From ZC4RG29 sp964521255 (GTDB lineage: Bacteria > Bacteroidota > Bacteroidia > Cytophagales > Cyclobacteriaceae): a DNA stretch of 31,274 nucleotides. A model generated the notes under the pieces. That model did not search any database. It was given only the letters and a program-made list of their open reading frames with translations, and had not been told where the DNA came from. The position numbers were made by a program, and so were the translations under genes. The first letter of the stretch is position 1. Each line of letters opens with the position of its first letter. Below are positions 1-7,786 of the stretch, one piece after another. Location: positions 1 through 31,274 of the forward strand of contig CAZFRM010000038.1 of NCBI GenBank assembly GCA_964521255.1, read 5' to 3'.

Positions 1-50
1 ATCATAGATTTTTGAATGAACTAAGTAGCACTAAATCACTAAACGATTAA
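1..50 (+). repeat. MITE-like repeat, copy 1 (3' part only, cut by window edge)
   Basis: The first 50 bases match the right-hand end of the repeat at 30937-31112 almost base for base, from ATCATAGATTTTTGAATGAA to the terminal ACGATTAA. The element ends at base 50 and is followed directly by TA, as expected for a TA-duplicating element. The rest of this copy lies outside the window. It has the same orientation as the copy at 30937 and is opposite to the copy at 10632. Confidence 0.85.
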
Positions 51-151
51 TAATTGTTAGAAGTTACTGAAAGATAATTGAGAAGGTGACTCACATAGTG
101 TTGAAAACATTCATTAAACCGATAACCATTAACTGATAACCGATAACCGCC

Positions 152-622
152 TCAAAGTCTTCCCCGCTTTTCTCCATTTACCAGTAAGGTTCCATCTGCC
201 TCAACGAAAATTACAATTTTGCTCAAAGGCTGCTTGTTATCCTCGCCAAGAAATGCAAAGGTATATTCATGAGCGGAGACACGATCTTTCATATCAGCAG
301 TGAAACCAAGATCGAGTTTGATGATCATATCATCCTTAAGTTTTTTGGTTATTGATCCGGAATTCATATTATCGGTGATCCGCACTTTACCTTCATTTGA
401 GCTCTTCAATATTTTTAATTCTACCCCTAGGTACGGTAGCGGCCCTGTACTTTTTGAACGACCTTCACTGTAGTCCAGGGTCTTGGAATTGTTAAGTTGT
501 CTTTGCTTGAACTGATAATTCATTTTCAGTTCAAATTCATTGTTTGGTTTATATGGAATTACTTCCTGAACAAGAAGAAATGATAGTAGAAACAGGAACA
601 TACAATACGGATAAATAGTCAT
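152..622 (-). CDS. Small secreted or membrane-anchored protein of unknown function
   Basis: I do not recognise this 156-residue protein. Starting at the ATG at 622, it opens with a hydrophobic stretch of about 20 residues (MTIYPYCMFLFLLSFLLVQ), either a signal peptide or a membrane anchor. The rest is soluble, lysine- and aspartate-rich, and probably beta-rich. The C-terminal part (KIVIFVEADGTLLVNGE) suggests strand-turn-strand structure. The frame is open further upstream to a TTG at 655 and an ATG at 646, but those codons lie inside the palindromic repeat at ~620-779. The extra N-terminus they would add (MLHFSRTT) is repeat-encoded, so I prefer 622. It lies downstream of galE on the same strand, separated by the repeat. 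No function can be assigned. Confidence 0.6.
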   Translation of the reverse strand: MTIYPYCMFLFLLSFLLVQEVIPYKPNNEFELKMNYQFKQRQLNNSKTLDYSEGRSKSTGPLPYLGVELKILKSSNEGKVRITDNMNSGSITKKLKDDMIIKLDLGFTADMKDRVSAHEYTFAFLGEDNKQPLSKIVIFVEADGTLLVNGEKRGRL

Positions 623-779
623 TGTTGTCCGACTAAAATGTAGCATTCGTTTCAATCCCTTGATTTTCTTGATGCTTCTTTATCTGGCCTCACTCCTACC
701 TCTCTCCGAGGGAGAGAGACTGTGGAATCAAGAAAATCAAGGGATTACGTAGATGTTCTTTTTTTAGTCGGACATTAGT
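620..779. repeat. Palindromic element A (family 2)
   Basis: This is a long interrupted palindrome. The outer arms are TGTCCGACTAAAA (626-638) and TTTTAGTCGGACA (762-774). The inner arms are a perfect 20-base pair, AATCCCTTGATTTTCTTGAT (654-673) against 727-746. The 53-base loop holds a further small hairpin (CTCTCTCC 700-707 with GGAGAGAG 711-718). The right end, GACATTAGT, is shared with the elements at 22896-23039 and 29265-29419. Its left end stops about 3 bases before the preferred ATG (622) of the leftward gene, so in that transcript it would form most of the 5' leader. Confidence 0.75.
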
Positions 780-825
780 GATAAACAGTATTAAATTTAA
801 CAAAATCGAATCAGAAATTCTATTT

Positions 826-1863
826 CTATCGCATCCATTCAGGGTGTTTCATAAGATACTGTTGCCATTTCCATGCAGAGCGCATCATAATATCGATATC
901 CCGTTCAGTTTTCCAGCCTAATTCGCGATTGGCAAAGGATGTATCAGCATAGATCTTCTCGACATCTCCTTCGCGTCGATTAACTATTCTGTACTTTACT
1001 TTCACATTGTTCACACGCTCAAAGGCCTGAATAATTTCCAATACACTTTTACCTTCACCTGTTCCGAGATTGAAATACTCGTAATTGTTTTTTTGCTTAT
1101 TATCCAACATTCTCTTTAGTGCAATTACATGCGCCTTTGCCAAATCCACCACATGTATGTAATCACGCACAGCCGATCCATCCGGTGTGTTGTAATCGAC
1201 GCCAAACACCCGCAGCTCTTCCCTAAGTCCGGCCACAGTTTGTGTAATAACCGGTATAAGATTATTGGGAGCTCCTATTGGCAATTCACCAATAAGCGCA
1301 GAATCATGAGCGCCAACAGGATTGAAATAACGCAAGGCTATTGCCTTAATTTCTTTCACAGCTTTACAGGTATCACGAAGAATTTCTTCGCACACCTGTT
1401 TTGTATTTCCATACGGAGACTCTGCCGGCTTGAAGGGTGTTTCTTCCGTTACAGGTAAATGATCCGGCTGGCCATACACCGTACAAGACGAGGAGAAGAC
1501 GATGTTTGGTATGTTTCGCTCAGCCATTGCTTCCATAAGGTAAATGAGCGAACAGAGATTGTTACGATAATAGAGTAAAGGTTTCTGCACAGATTCACCT
1601 ACCGCCTTGCTGGCAGCAAAATGAATAATAGAATCAATGTCTTTATGCTTACCAAACAATTCATCCACCTGGTCTTTCTTGCTCAGGTCATACTGGTGAA
1701 ACAATGGGCGCACACCGGTAATTTTTTCAATACCATCCAATACCTCTATTTGTGAATTGGAAAGATCGTCAACAATAACAACATCAAATTGATTTTGTAT
1801 CAATTCTACTACGGTGTGTGAACCAATAAAACCGATACCGCCGGTTACTAATACTTTAGACAT
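826..1863 (-). CDS. galE: UDP-glucose 4-epimerase GalE
   Basis: This 345-residue extended short-chain dehydrogenase has the normal length for GalE. It interconverts UDP-galactose and UDP-glucose in the cytoplasm with bound NAD. The NAD-binding motif TGGIGFIGSH is at residues 7-16. The SSS triad region is at 124-126 (SSSCTVYG), and the catalytic Tyr/Lys pair is at Y151/K155 in SPYGNTK. The family motif RYFNPVGAH follows. It is 33 bases downstream of galK on the same strand, so the two are probably co-transcribed. The ATG at 1863 gives the expected N-terminus (MSKVLVTGG). Confidence 0.97.
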   Translation of the reverse strand: MSKVLVTGGIGFIGSHTVVELIQNQFDVVIVDDLSNSQIEVLDGIEKITGVRPLFHQYDLSKKDQVDELFGKHKDIDSIIHFAASKAVGESVQKPLLYYRNNLCSLIYLMEAMAERNIPNIVFSSSCTVYGQPDHLPVTEETPFKPAESPYGNTKQVCEEILRDTCKAVKEIKAIALRYFNPVGAHDSALIGELPIGAPNNLIPVITQTVAGLREELRVFGVDYNTPDGSAVRDYIHVVDLAKAHVIALKRMLDNKQKNNYEYFNLGTGEGKSVLEIIQAFERVNNVKVKYRIVNRREGDVEKIYADTSFANRELGWKTERDIDIMMRSAWKWQQYLMKHPEWMR

Positions 1864-1896
1864 GTGATTTGAAATATTTGAGATTCCTGTATGAGA

Positions 1897-3054
1897 TCAA
1901 TTGATTTTACTTACTCCGTTTTTAATTTTTACGTCATACATTTTTAATTCTACGCCAAACGCTTTATAATATTTATCACGTGCCTCTTGTTTAAGCAAGT
2001 CGACTGCCGATAAATGAACTAAATTAATTGTACACCCACCAAAACCTCCACCCATCAGCCTGGCGCCAAGCACATGCGGAGAGTCTTTTGTTATTGACAC
2101 AAGAAAATCCAACTCAGCACAACTTACCTCATATAGTTTTGAAAGTCCTTCATGCGTTGCATACATTTTTTCTCCGAATGAATGGAGATCGCCTTTAACA
2201 AGATCTTTGCTTGCCTCCTGAACTCTTTCGATTTCTTCTGTAACATAGAGACAACGGTCATATACTTTTCCATGAAGATCGTTCTTATGCAATTTTACTT
2301 GCTCTGAACGCACATCTCTTAAATTTTTAATGGAAGGATAAAATTGTTTTAGCAACCGAACACCTTCTTCACATTCTTCTCTTCTTGTGTTGTACTCAGA
2401 ACTTGCAAGTGAATGTTTCACATTGCTGTCCAGTAAAAGAATTTCGTAGTCCTTTAGCTTCAACGGGTAGTAATGGTAATCGAGCGAGCGGCAATCCAAT
2501 ACAAATACATGATCCTCTTTACCCATCATGCTTGAGAATTGATCCATGATACCACATTTCACACCTGCGTAGTTATGCTCTGACCACTGGGCGATATGGA
2601 TCATATCTTTTTCAGAAAGACCAAGATCATTTAACGCATTTAAAGCATAAACAAACCCACATTCAAGGGCTGCTGATGATGACAAACCAGAACCAACGGG
2701 TATATCTCCTCCGAATACACATTTGAAAGGTTTTATACTATATCCTCCCTCTTTTAGTTTGTGCATTACACCCAGGAGGTAATTCGCCCACAACGGTTTA
2801 TCAACTTTATCCACATTGTCGCCCACGGTAAACATCTCTTTCGCATCGAGGGCATAAATAGCGGTAACGTTATCGACAGCTTCATTTATGGCAAAGGCAA
2901 TTTCTTTGTCAATGGCTGCGGGCATCACAAAACCATCATTATAATCGGTGTGTTCTCCTATTAAGTTTATTCTTCCAGGTGCACGAAACAGTTCCGGCTC
3001 GGATTTAAACAAATTTAAAAAGTGGCTTCTGACAGTCATATAGCTCTTTTCCAT
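1897..3054 (-). CDS. galK: Galactokinase GalK
   Basis: This 385-residue GHMP-family kinase phosphorylates alpha-D-galactose to galactose 1-phosphate, the second Leloir step. The galactokinase signature GRINLIGEHTDY is at residues 27-38. The ATP-binding motif PVGSGLSSSAA is at 119-129, the catalytic aspartate lies in GIMDQF (about D171), and the third motif GARLMGGGFGG is at about 330-340. I start at the ATG at 3054; the frame is open to a TTG at 3063, but the ATG is the more likely start. It is the first gene of a leftward galK-galE pair, divergent from galM across about 160 bases. Confidence 0.97.
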   Translation of the reverse strand: MEKSYMTVRSHFLNLFKSEPELFRAPGRINLIGEHTDYNDGFVMPAAIDKEIAFAINEAVDNVTAIYALDAKEMFTVGDNVDKVDKPLWANYLLGVMHKLKEGGYSIKPFKCVFGGDIPVGSGLSSSAALECGFVYALNALNDLGLSEKDMIHIAQWSEHNYAGVKCGIMDQFSSMMGKEDHVFVLDCRSLDYHYYPLKLKDYEILLLDSNVKHSLASSEYNTRREECEEGVRLLKQFYPSIKNLRDVRSEQVKLHKNDLHGKVYDRCLYVTEEIERVQEASKDLVKGDLHSFGEKMYATHEGLSKLYEVSCAELDFLVSITKDSPHVLGARLMGGGFGGCTINLVHLSAVDLLKQEARDKYYKAFGVELKMYDVKIKNGVSKIN

Positions 3055-3216
3055 AGGTTTCAAAATTGCGTCCCAATTTCAGTACAATTTGTTCGTTTGA
3101 CAAAATTCTCCATTCATTATTTACAAAAGGCTCGCTTCAGCATATTAAAATAAGCTTGTCTTGTACTTACTGTTTTTTTACGTAAAATCGTGTCCGAAAA
3201 TTTCAGAAGTATTTGT

Positions 3217-4362
3217 ATGAGAAAAATAAGCTACACAATTCTGCTATTTACCCTGGTGCTTTTCATTCAAGCGTGTAAAAGTAACAAGGAACAAAAAGAA
3301 GAAATCATTGAAAAAAAGACCTCCACTATCACCCAGCGAAACTGGGGTAAGGCTGATGGTCTCGATGTATATCTGTTCACCCTTACTAATGCTAATGACA
3401 TCCAAGTGACCATTACTAATTTTGGGGGAATTGTTACATCATGGACCACGCCTGATCGCAATGGAGCAGAAGCAAATATAGTGTTAGGCTTTAATTCACT
3501 TGATGAATATGTGAATAGTCATCATCCTTATTTCGGAGCCCTGATCGGGCGTTATGGAAATCGCATAGCAAAAGGAAAATTTACGGTCGATGGACAGTCT
3601 TATACGCTTGCCGTAAACAATGGAGAAAATCATCTGCACGGAGGCCTTAAAGGATTTGATAAAGTTGTATGGAACGCACAGTTGGATACACTCTTCTCTC
3701 CGGCAAAACTAACGCTCACTTATTTGAGCAAGGATGGTGAAGAAGGTTATCCCGGAAATTTAACTGTCGCAGTTACCTATTCACTAACCGATGACAATGC
3801 GTTGGTAATCGATTATGAAGCAGAGACCGACAAGACCACCCATTGTAACCTTACCAATCACAGCTACTTCAACCTGACCGGTGATTATTCAAAAACCATA
3901 TTAGATCATTCCCTCACCATATATGCTGATCGTTATACACCTGTAGATAATGGACTCATTCCAACAGGAGCACTGAAGGATGTTAAAGGAACTCCATTTG
4001 ATTTTACTTCAGCACATAAAATTGGTGAACGTATTGCACAAGTGCCGGGAGGATATGATCACAATTTTGTTTTGAACCGACAGGACAATTCAATGATACT
4101 CGCTGCGGTACTTTATGATTCCGCCAGTGGAAGAAAAATTGAAACCTTCACCGTTGAACCAGGCGTTCAGTTCTACTCAGGAAATTTTCTTGATGGTACA
4201 TTAACGAGTTCCGCAGGCACGCCCTTTAACAAACATACAGGAATGTGTCTTGAGACACAGCATTTCCCTGATTCGCCAAATCGCAGTGCATTTCCTTCTA
4301 CTCTGTTAAGGCCAGGAGAAAAGTATAAAACTGCTACCCTGTATAAATTTTCTGTCCAGTAA
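3217..4362 (+). CDS. galM: Aldose 1-epimerase (galactose mutarotase) GalM, lipoprotein
   Basis: GalM interconverts the beta and alpha anomers of galactose, supplying alpha-galactose to GalK. Starting at the ATG at 3217, the protein has 381 residues and a lipoprotein signal ending in FIQAC (Cys20), so it probably acts in the periplasm rather than the cytoplasm. Family motifs are GRYGNRIAKGKF, NGENHLHGG (catalytic-region histidine), NLTNHSYFNL (second histidine), GYDHNF (substrate aspartate), and the catalytic glutamate in CLETQHFPDSPN. The frame is open to a GTG at 3190, but those nine residues would only lengthen the n-region of the signal. It heads a rightward group with the HAD phosphatase (36 bases on) and the symporter. 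Confidence 0.95.
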   Translation: MRKISYTILLFTLVLFIQACKSNKEQKEEIIEKKTSTITQRNWGKADGLDVYLFTLTNANDIQVTITNFGGIVTSWTTPDRNGAEANIVLGFNSLDEYVNSHHPYFGALIGRYGNRIAKGKFTVDGQSYTLAVNNGENHLHGGLKGFDKVVWNAQLDTLFSPAKLTLTYLSKDGEEGYPGNLTVAVTYSLTDDNALVIDYEAETDKTTHCNLTNHSYFNLTGDYSKTILDHSLTIYADRYTPVDNGLIPTGALKDVKGTPFDFTSAHKIGERIAQVPGGYDHNFVLNRQDNSMILAAVLYDSASGRKIETFTVEPGVQFYSGNFLDGTLTSSAGTPFNKHTGMCLETQHFPDSPNRSAFPSTLLRPGEKYKTATLYKFSVQ

Positions 4363-4398
4363 ACCTAAAAGCGGTTTCAAAAAATTCACTTGCCCAAA

Positions 4399-5049
4399 AT
4401 GAAGCAGGCCTTTATTTTCGATCTTAATGGTACCATTGTGGATGACATGAAGTTTCATCAGGAAGCATGGTACCAGGTACTTACGGAACTTGGTGCCAGG
4501 TTAAGCTACGAAGAAGTTATTCATGAACTTTATGGCAAGGACAAAGAATTGTTAGAACGAATTTTTGGAAAATCATCTGCCGTGGTAAAAGATGTTCAAT
4601 CAATAACAACAAGGGTTGAAACAAAATACCAGGATATCGTTCGCAATAAACTTCAGCCCATCAACGGCCTGCCACAATTTTTTGAAAAATTAAAAGCGAA
4701 TAAAAAATTAATGGCCATCGGCACAGGTGCAAGCAAGCTGAATACAGAATTTATCGTTGGTCATCTCAACATTGGCCACCTGTTCAACGTCATTGTAAAA
4801 TCAGACGATGTTAACCAGGGCAAGCCTGATCCTGAAACATACCTGAAAATTTTATCGTCATTAAATGTACCTGCTTCTTCCTGCGTGGTATTTGAAGATA
4901 CGCCATCAGGTGCGGAGGCCTCACTTCGGGCCGGCATAGAGTGCGTAATCATTACAACCCTTCATACACCCGAACAATTTGATTCAGGTGATAAAATTAA
5001 ATACTTCATAAGCGACTATACCGATCAACGATTAAACAACCTTATTTGA
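4399..5049 (+). CDS. HAD-superfamily phosphatase / beta-phosphoglucomutase-like protein
   Basis: This 216-residue HAD hydrolase has a C1-type helical cap, placing it in the beta-phosphoglucomutase/phosphatase group. Motif I is FDLNGTIVDD, with the nucleophile Asp kept but the usual DxD acid/base Asp replaced by Asn in the printed DLNGT. Motif II is GTGAS, and motif III/IV is KPDPETYLKI followed by VFEDTPSGAEAS. It sits in the galactose locus 36 bases after galM. It could be a sugar-phosphate phosphatase or a phosphosugar mutase. The DxN change makes true mutase activity uncertain, because the second Asp normally acts as the general acid/base. The start is the ATG at 4399; the TTG at 4390 is less likely. 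Confidence 0.85.
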   Translation: MKQAFIFDLNGTIVDDMKFHQEAWYQVLTELGARLSYEEVIHELYGKDKELLERIFGKSSAVVKDVQSITTRVETKYQDIVRNKLQPINGLPQFFEKLKANKKLMAIGTGASKLNTEFIVGHLNIGHLFNVIVKSDDVNQGKPDPETYLKILSSLNVPASSCVVFEDTPSGAEASLRAGIECVIITTLHTPEQFDSGDKIKYFISDYTDQRLNNLI

Positions 5050-5114
5050 ATTGCGCTATTATTTAAAACACAAAACGCACACTCATATCAAAAATCATTT
5101 ATCTTAGCGCGCTA

Positions 5115-5128
5115 TACAAACGATTGTA
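5115..5128. promoter_or_regulatory. LacI-type operator-like palindrome upstream of the symporter
   Basis: TACAAACGATTGTA is a 14-base palindrome with a central CpG and one mismatched base pair, 76 bases before the symporter ATG. Its core AAACGATT matches the core of the candidate operator before the ECF sigma gene (GCAAACGATTGC), but the outer GC is AC here. It could serve the LacI-family regulator at 25281 or another one. This is inference from the pattern only. Confidence 0.35.
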
Positions 5129-5204
5129 AATAATTGATTACCTATTATCACATCAATTTGTTTATACCTTATACCTATTCCTTAAACCAAAAACTTAGTT
5201 AGCT

Positions 5205-6959
5205 ATGAACCTTCTTGGTACTGTTGATTGGATCGTTGTGCTCGCATACTTTATGATAGTGGCCGCCATATCATGGTGGACAATGCGAAGCAAAAAAAAT
5301 TCTGCAGAAGATTTCTTTCTCGCCGGCCGTCACTTAGGCTGGTTTATTATTGGCGCTTCCATTTTTGCTTCTAACATTGGTTCCGAACACCTTGTAGGAC
5401 TCGCGGGTTCCGGAGCTACCGATGGCGTGGCACTTGCTCATTACGAACTTCACGCGTGGTGCCTGTTAATACTCGGTTGGGTTATGGTACCCTTCTACAT
5501 GCGGTCTAAAGTATTCACCATGCCTGAATTTTTGGAGAGACGTTTTTCGCCGCAGGCAAGAACACTTCTCTCCATCATTTCCCTTGTAGCCTATGTGCTG
5601 ACAAAAATTGCTGTGGGTATTTTTGCCGGTGGTGTTGTTTTCAGCGTACTGCTTCCGGATGTTGAGTTCCTGGGAATGACACCGTTCTGGTTTGGTTCTA
5701 TATTAGTAATAGTATTAACCGGAATTTATTCTACCATCGGTGGATTCAAGGCCGTTGCTTATACAGAAGCCTTGCAAACCGTAGTGCTTGTAATCGGTTC
5801 ACTTCTTCTCACCATCTACGGATTGAATGCGCTTGGCGGATGGGATAGACTTCGTGAAATATGCGGTCCTGAAATGTTTAATCTCTGGAAGCCAATGGTA
5901 CCCGAAGGTGTTGAAAGTACGTGGGCTCCCATAAAAGAATCCGGGCGTATGGCCTGGTACTTTAATGATAATTATCCATGGCTTGGAATGTTATTTTGCG
6001 CACCTATCATTGGGCTTTGGTACTGGTGTACGGATCAATACATTGTACAACGCACACTTGGCGCACCGAATGAACAGGAAGCTCGCCGCGGATCCATCTG
6101 GGCGGCATTTCTAAAGTTGTTTCCCGTCTTCATCTTTATTATACCTGGCCTTATTTGTTATGCACTTGCCAAGAGCGGTACAAGTCCGGCCATGCAACAA
6201 TTATTGTTTGACTCAGGCGGAAACCTTATTCGTGAAAATGCGCAACAGGCATTTCCTGCACTTGTTGTTGAAGTTCTCCCCACAGGAGTTCGCGGTATTG
6301 TAGTCGCCGGACTATTGGCTGCGCTGATGAGTTCACTGGCCGGCGTTTTCAATGCTTGCTCAACACTTTTTACAATGGACTTCTATTCTCGTTTAAGACC
6401 CAATGCCACACAAGAACAATTGGTTTGGATCGGACGCGTGGCAACCGGTGCAATGGTAGTTATCGGTTTACTTTGGATTCCTGTAATTCAGGGCGGAAAA
6501 GGATTATACGATTATTTGCAAGGGGTTCAGGCCTATTTAGCACCACCTATATTTGTTGTTTTCTTCTTTGGTATATTCATGAAACGCTTAAATGCCAAGG
6601 GATGTATGGCTTCTATGACGGTTGGTTTCCTTATGGGATTGTTCCGCCTGGTCATTGACACACCAATAAAATTGATTGATAATTTTTCATATGAAAAGGG
6701 TTCGTTCTTCTGGATTATCAACAACATCTTTTTTCAGTACTACAGTTTACTGATAACTATTGTTTGCATAGTTGTATTTATTGCCGTGAGCTATTCATCA
6801 CCAGCGCCGGCTTATGAAAAGATACAAAGCCTTACCTTCTCTACCCGGACTGCAGAAGACAAGATGAAAACGCGCGCTAGCTGGACTGCCACAGACGTAA
6901 TTACTTCATGCCTGGTAATTGCTCTCATCCTGGCGGCTTATATTTACTTTACCGGATAA
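5205..6959 (+). CDS. Sodium/sugar symporter, SGLT type (SSS family), probably galactose or glucose
   Basis: This 584-residue inner-membrane protein has about 14 hydrophobic segments. The SGLT-type signature IGSEHLVGLAGSGA is near residues 58-71, and the SSS motif GGFKAVAYTEALQTVVLV is near 177-194. The residues around WYWCTDQYIVQRTLGA also match sodium/glucose and sodium/galactose transporters. It would import the sugar with Na+. Its place between galM and the NUDIX regulator makes galactose the likeliest substrate, but glucose cannot be excluded from sequence. It begins 155 bases after the HAD gene with a palindromic operator-like site in between, so it may have its own promoter. An intrinsic terminator follows it. 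Confidence 0.93.
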   Translation: MNLLGTVDWIVVLAYFMIVAAISWWTMRSKKNSAEDFFLAGRHLGWFIIGASIFASNIGSEHLVGLAGSGATDGVALAHYELHAWCLLILGWVMVPFYMRSKVFTMPEFLERRFSPQARTLLSIISLVAYVLTKIAVGIFAGGVVFSVLLPDVEFLGMTPFWFGSILVIVLTGIYSTIGGFKAVAYTEALQTVVLVIGSLLLTIYGLNALGGWDRLREICGPEMFNLWKPMVPEGVESTWAPIKESGRMAWYFNDNYPWLGMLFCAPIIGLWYWCTDQYIVQRTLGAPNEQEARRGSIWAAFLKLFPVFIFIIPGLICYALAKSGTSPAMQQLLFDSGGNLIRENAQQAFPALVVEVLPTGVRGIVVAGLLAALMSSLAGVFNACSTLFTMDFYSRLRPNATQEQLVWIGRVATGAMVVIGLLWIPVIQGGKGLYDYLQGVQAYLAPPIFVVFFFGIFMKRLNAKGCMASMTVGFLMGLFRLVIDTPIKLIDNFSYEKGSFFWIINNIFFQYYSLLITIVCIVVFIAVSYSSPAPAYEKIQSLTFSTRTAEDKMKTRASWTATDVITSCLVIALILAAYIYFTG

Positions 6960-6990
6960 TGATTTTTGAATTAATTAGTTTAATTACTTT

Positions 6991-7022
6991 AGAAGGGATA
7001 ATTCGTTGTCCCTTCTTTATTA
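6991..7022 (+). terminator. Intrinsic terminator after the symporter
   Basis: The stem AGAAGGGA (6991-6998) pairs with TCCCTTCT (7009-7016) around a 10-base loop and is followed by TTATTAT. It lies 31 bases after the symporter stop and before the regulator gene. Confidence 0.7.
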
Positions 7023-7047
7023 TAGTATATACTCTTGCTGACAGATC

Positions 7048-7737
7048 ATGAATCTTGAGCGTTACGAAAAATCGGATCACTTCCTGATCGCTGCAGATTG
7101 CATCATATTTGGATTTGATGGTAAGCAGCTAAAGGTTTTACTGATAAAGCGTGGATTTGAACCCCATAGCGGTAAATGGTCGTTAATGGGAGGTTTTGTA
7201 AAACTTAACGAAAGCATTGATGAAGCAGCCACGCACATTCTTCGACAGCTCACCGGGTTAGAGAATATATACATGGAGCAACTTCACACCTTCGGTGAAG
7301 TATCCCGCGACTCTGCTTCACGCGTAATTTCCGTTGCCTACTTTGCCCTTATCAATATTGCTGAGTATAGCGAGCAACTGACGCCTGCGTTTGAGCCTAA
7401 ATGGTTTCCGTTGAACGAAATGCCGGAATTAATTTTTGATCATAGCAAAATGGTAGCGCTGGCAAAAGAAAGGTTAAAACAAAAAGTAGCCAACCATCCT
7501 ATCGGATTTGCCCTCTTACCGGAAAGGTTTACCCTTCCTCAACTGCAAAGTCTGTATGAAGCTATTTATGAAAGTCGCCTTGACCGGAGGAACTTCAGCA
7601 GAAAGGTGCTCTCCCTTGGCATCCTTCACAAGCTGAATATCAAAGACAAAAATTCGTCTAAGAAAGGTGCATTTCTCTTTGTGTTTGACAAGGACAAGTA
7701 TCTTCAATTGGAGCGCGAGGGGCTTAAGCTCATATAA
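7048..7737 (+). CDS. NUDIX-domain transcriptional regulator (NrtR/AraR-like), probable sugar sensor
   Basis: This 229-residue protein has an N-terminal NUDIX fold (about residues 10-140) and a C-terminal winged helix (about 158-229). This is the layout of NrtR and of the Bacteroides arabinose regulator AraR. In the Nudix box (residues 49-71) the first Gly and Glu of GX5E are kept. The REUXEE part reads HILRQL, so the metal-binding glutamates are lost and hydrolase activity is unlikely. In this family such domains act as ligand sensors. Placed just after the symporter and galM, it is probably the galactose-locus regulator, with galactose or a derivative as effector. That assignment is inference. 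Confidence 0.85.
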   Translation: MNLERYEKSDHFLIAADCIIFGFDGKQLKVLLIKRGFEPHSGKWSLMGGFVKLNESIDEAATHILRQLTGLENIYMEQLHTFGEVSRDSASRVISVAYFALINIAEYSEQLTPAFEPKWFPLNEMPELIFDHSKMVALAKERLKQKVANHPIGFALLPERFTLPQLQSLYEAIYESRLDRRNFSRKVLSLGILHKLNIKDKNSSKKGAFLFVFDKDKYLQLEREGLKLI

Positions 7738-7786
7738 AGTTTCAAAGCTCGTACAAGGCTAACGGTAGGTCTACCTAAACATCATA

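Noticed and set aside
119..148. GATAACC repeated three times before the small protein's stop
   Set aside because: The repeats are short, irregularly spaced and in AT-rich DNA; there is no array structure.
3086..3107. AATTTGT...ACAAAATT between galK and galM as an operator for the NUDIX regulator
   Set aside because: The inverted repeat is imperfect, AT-only and not repeated at the other galactose-locus promoters in the window.
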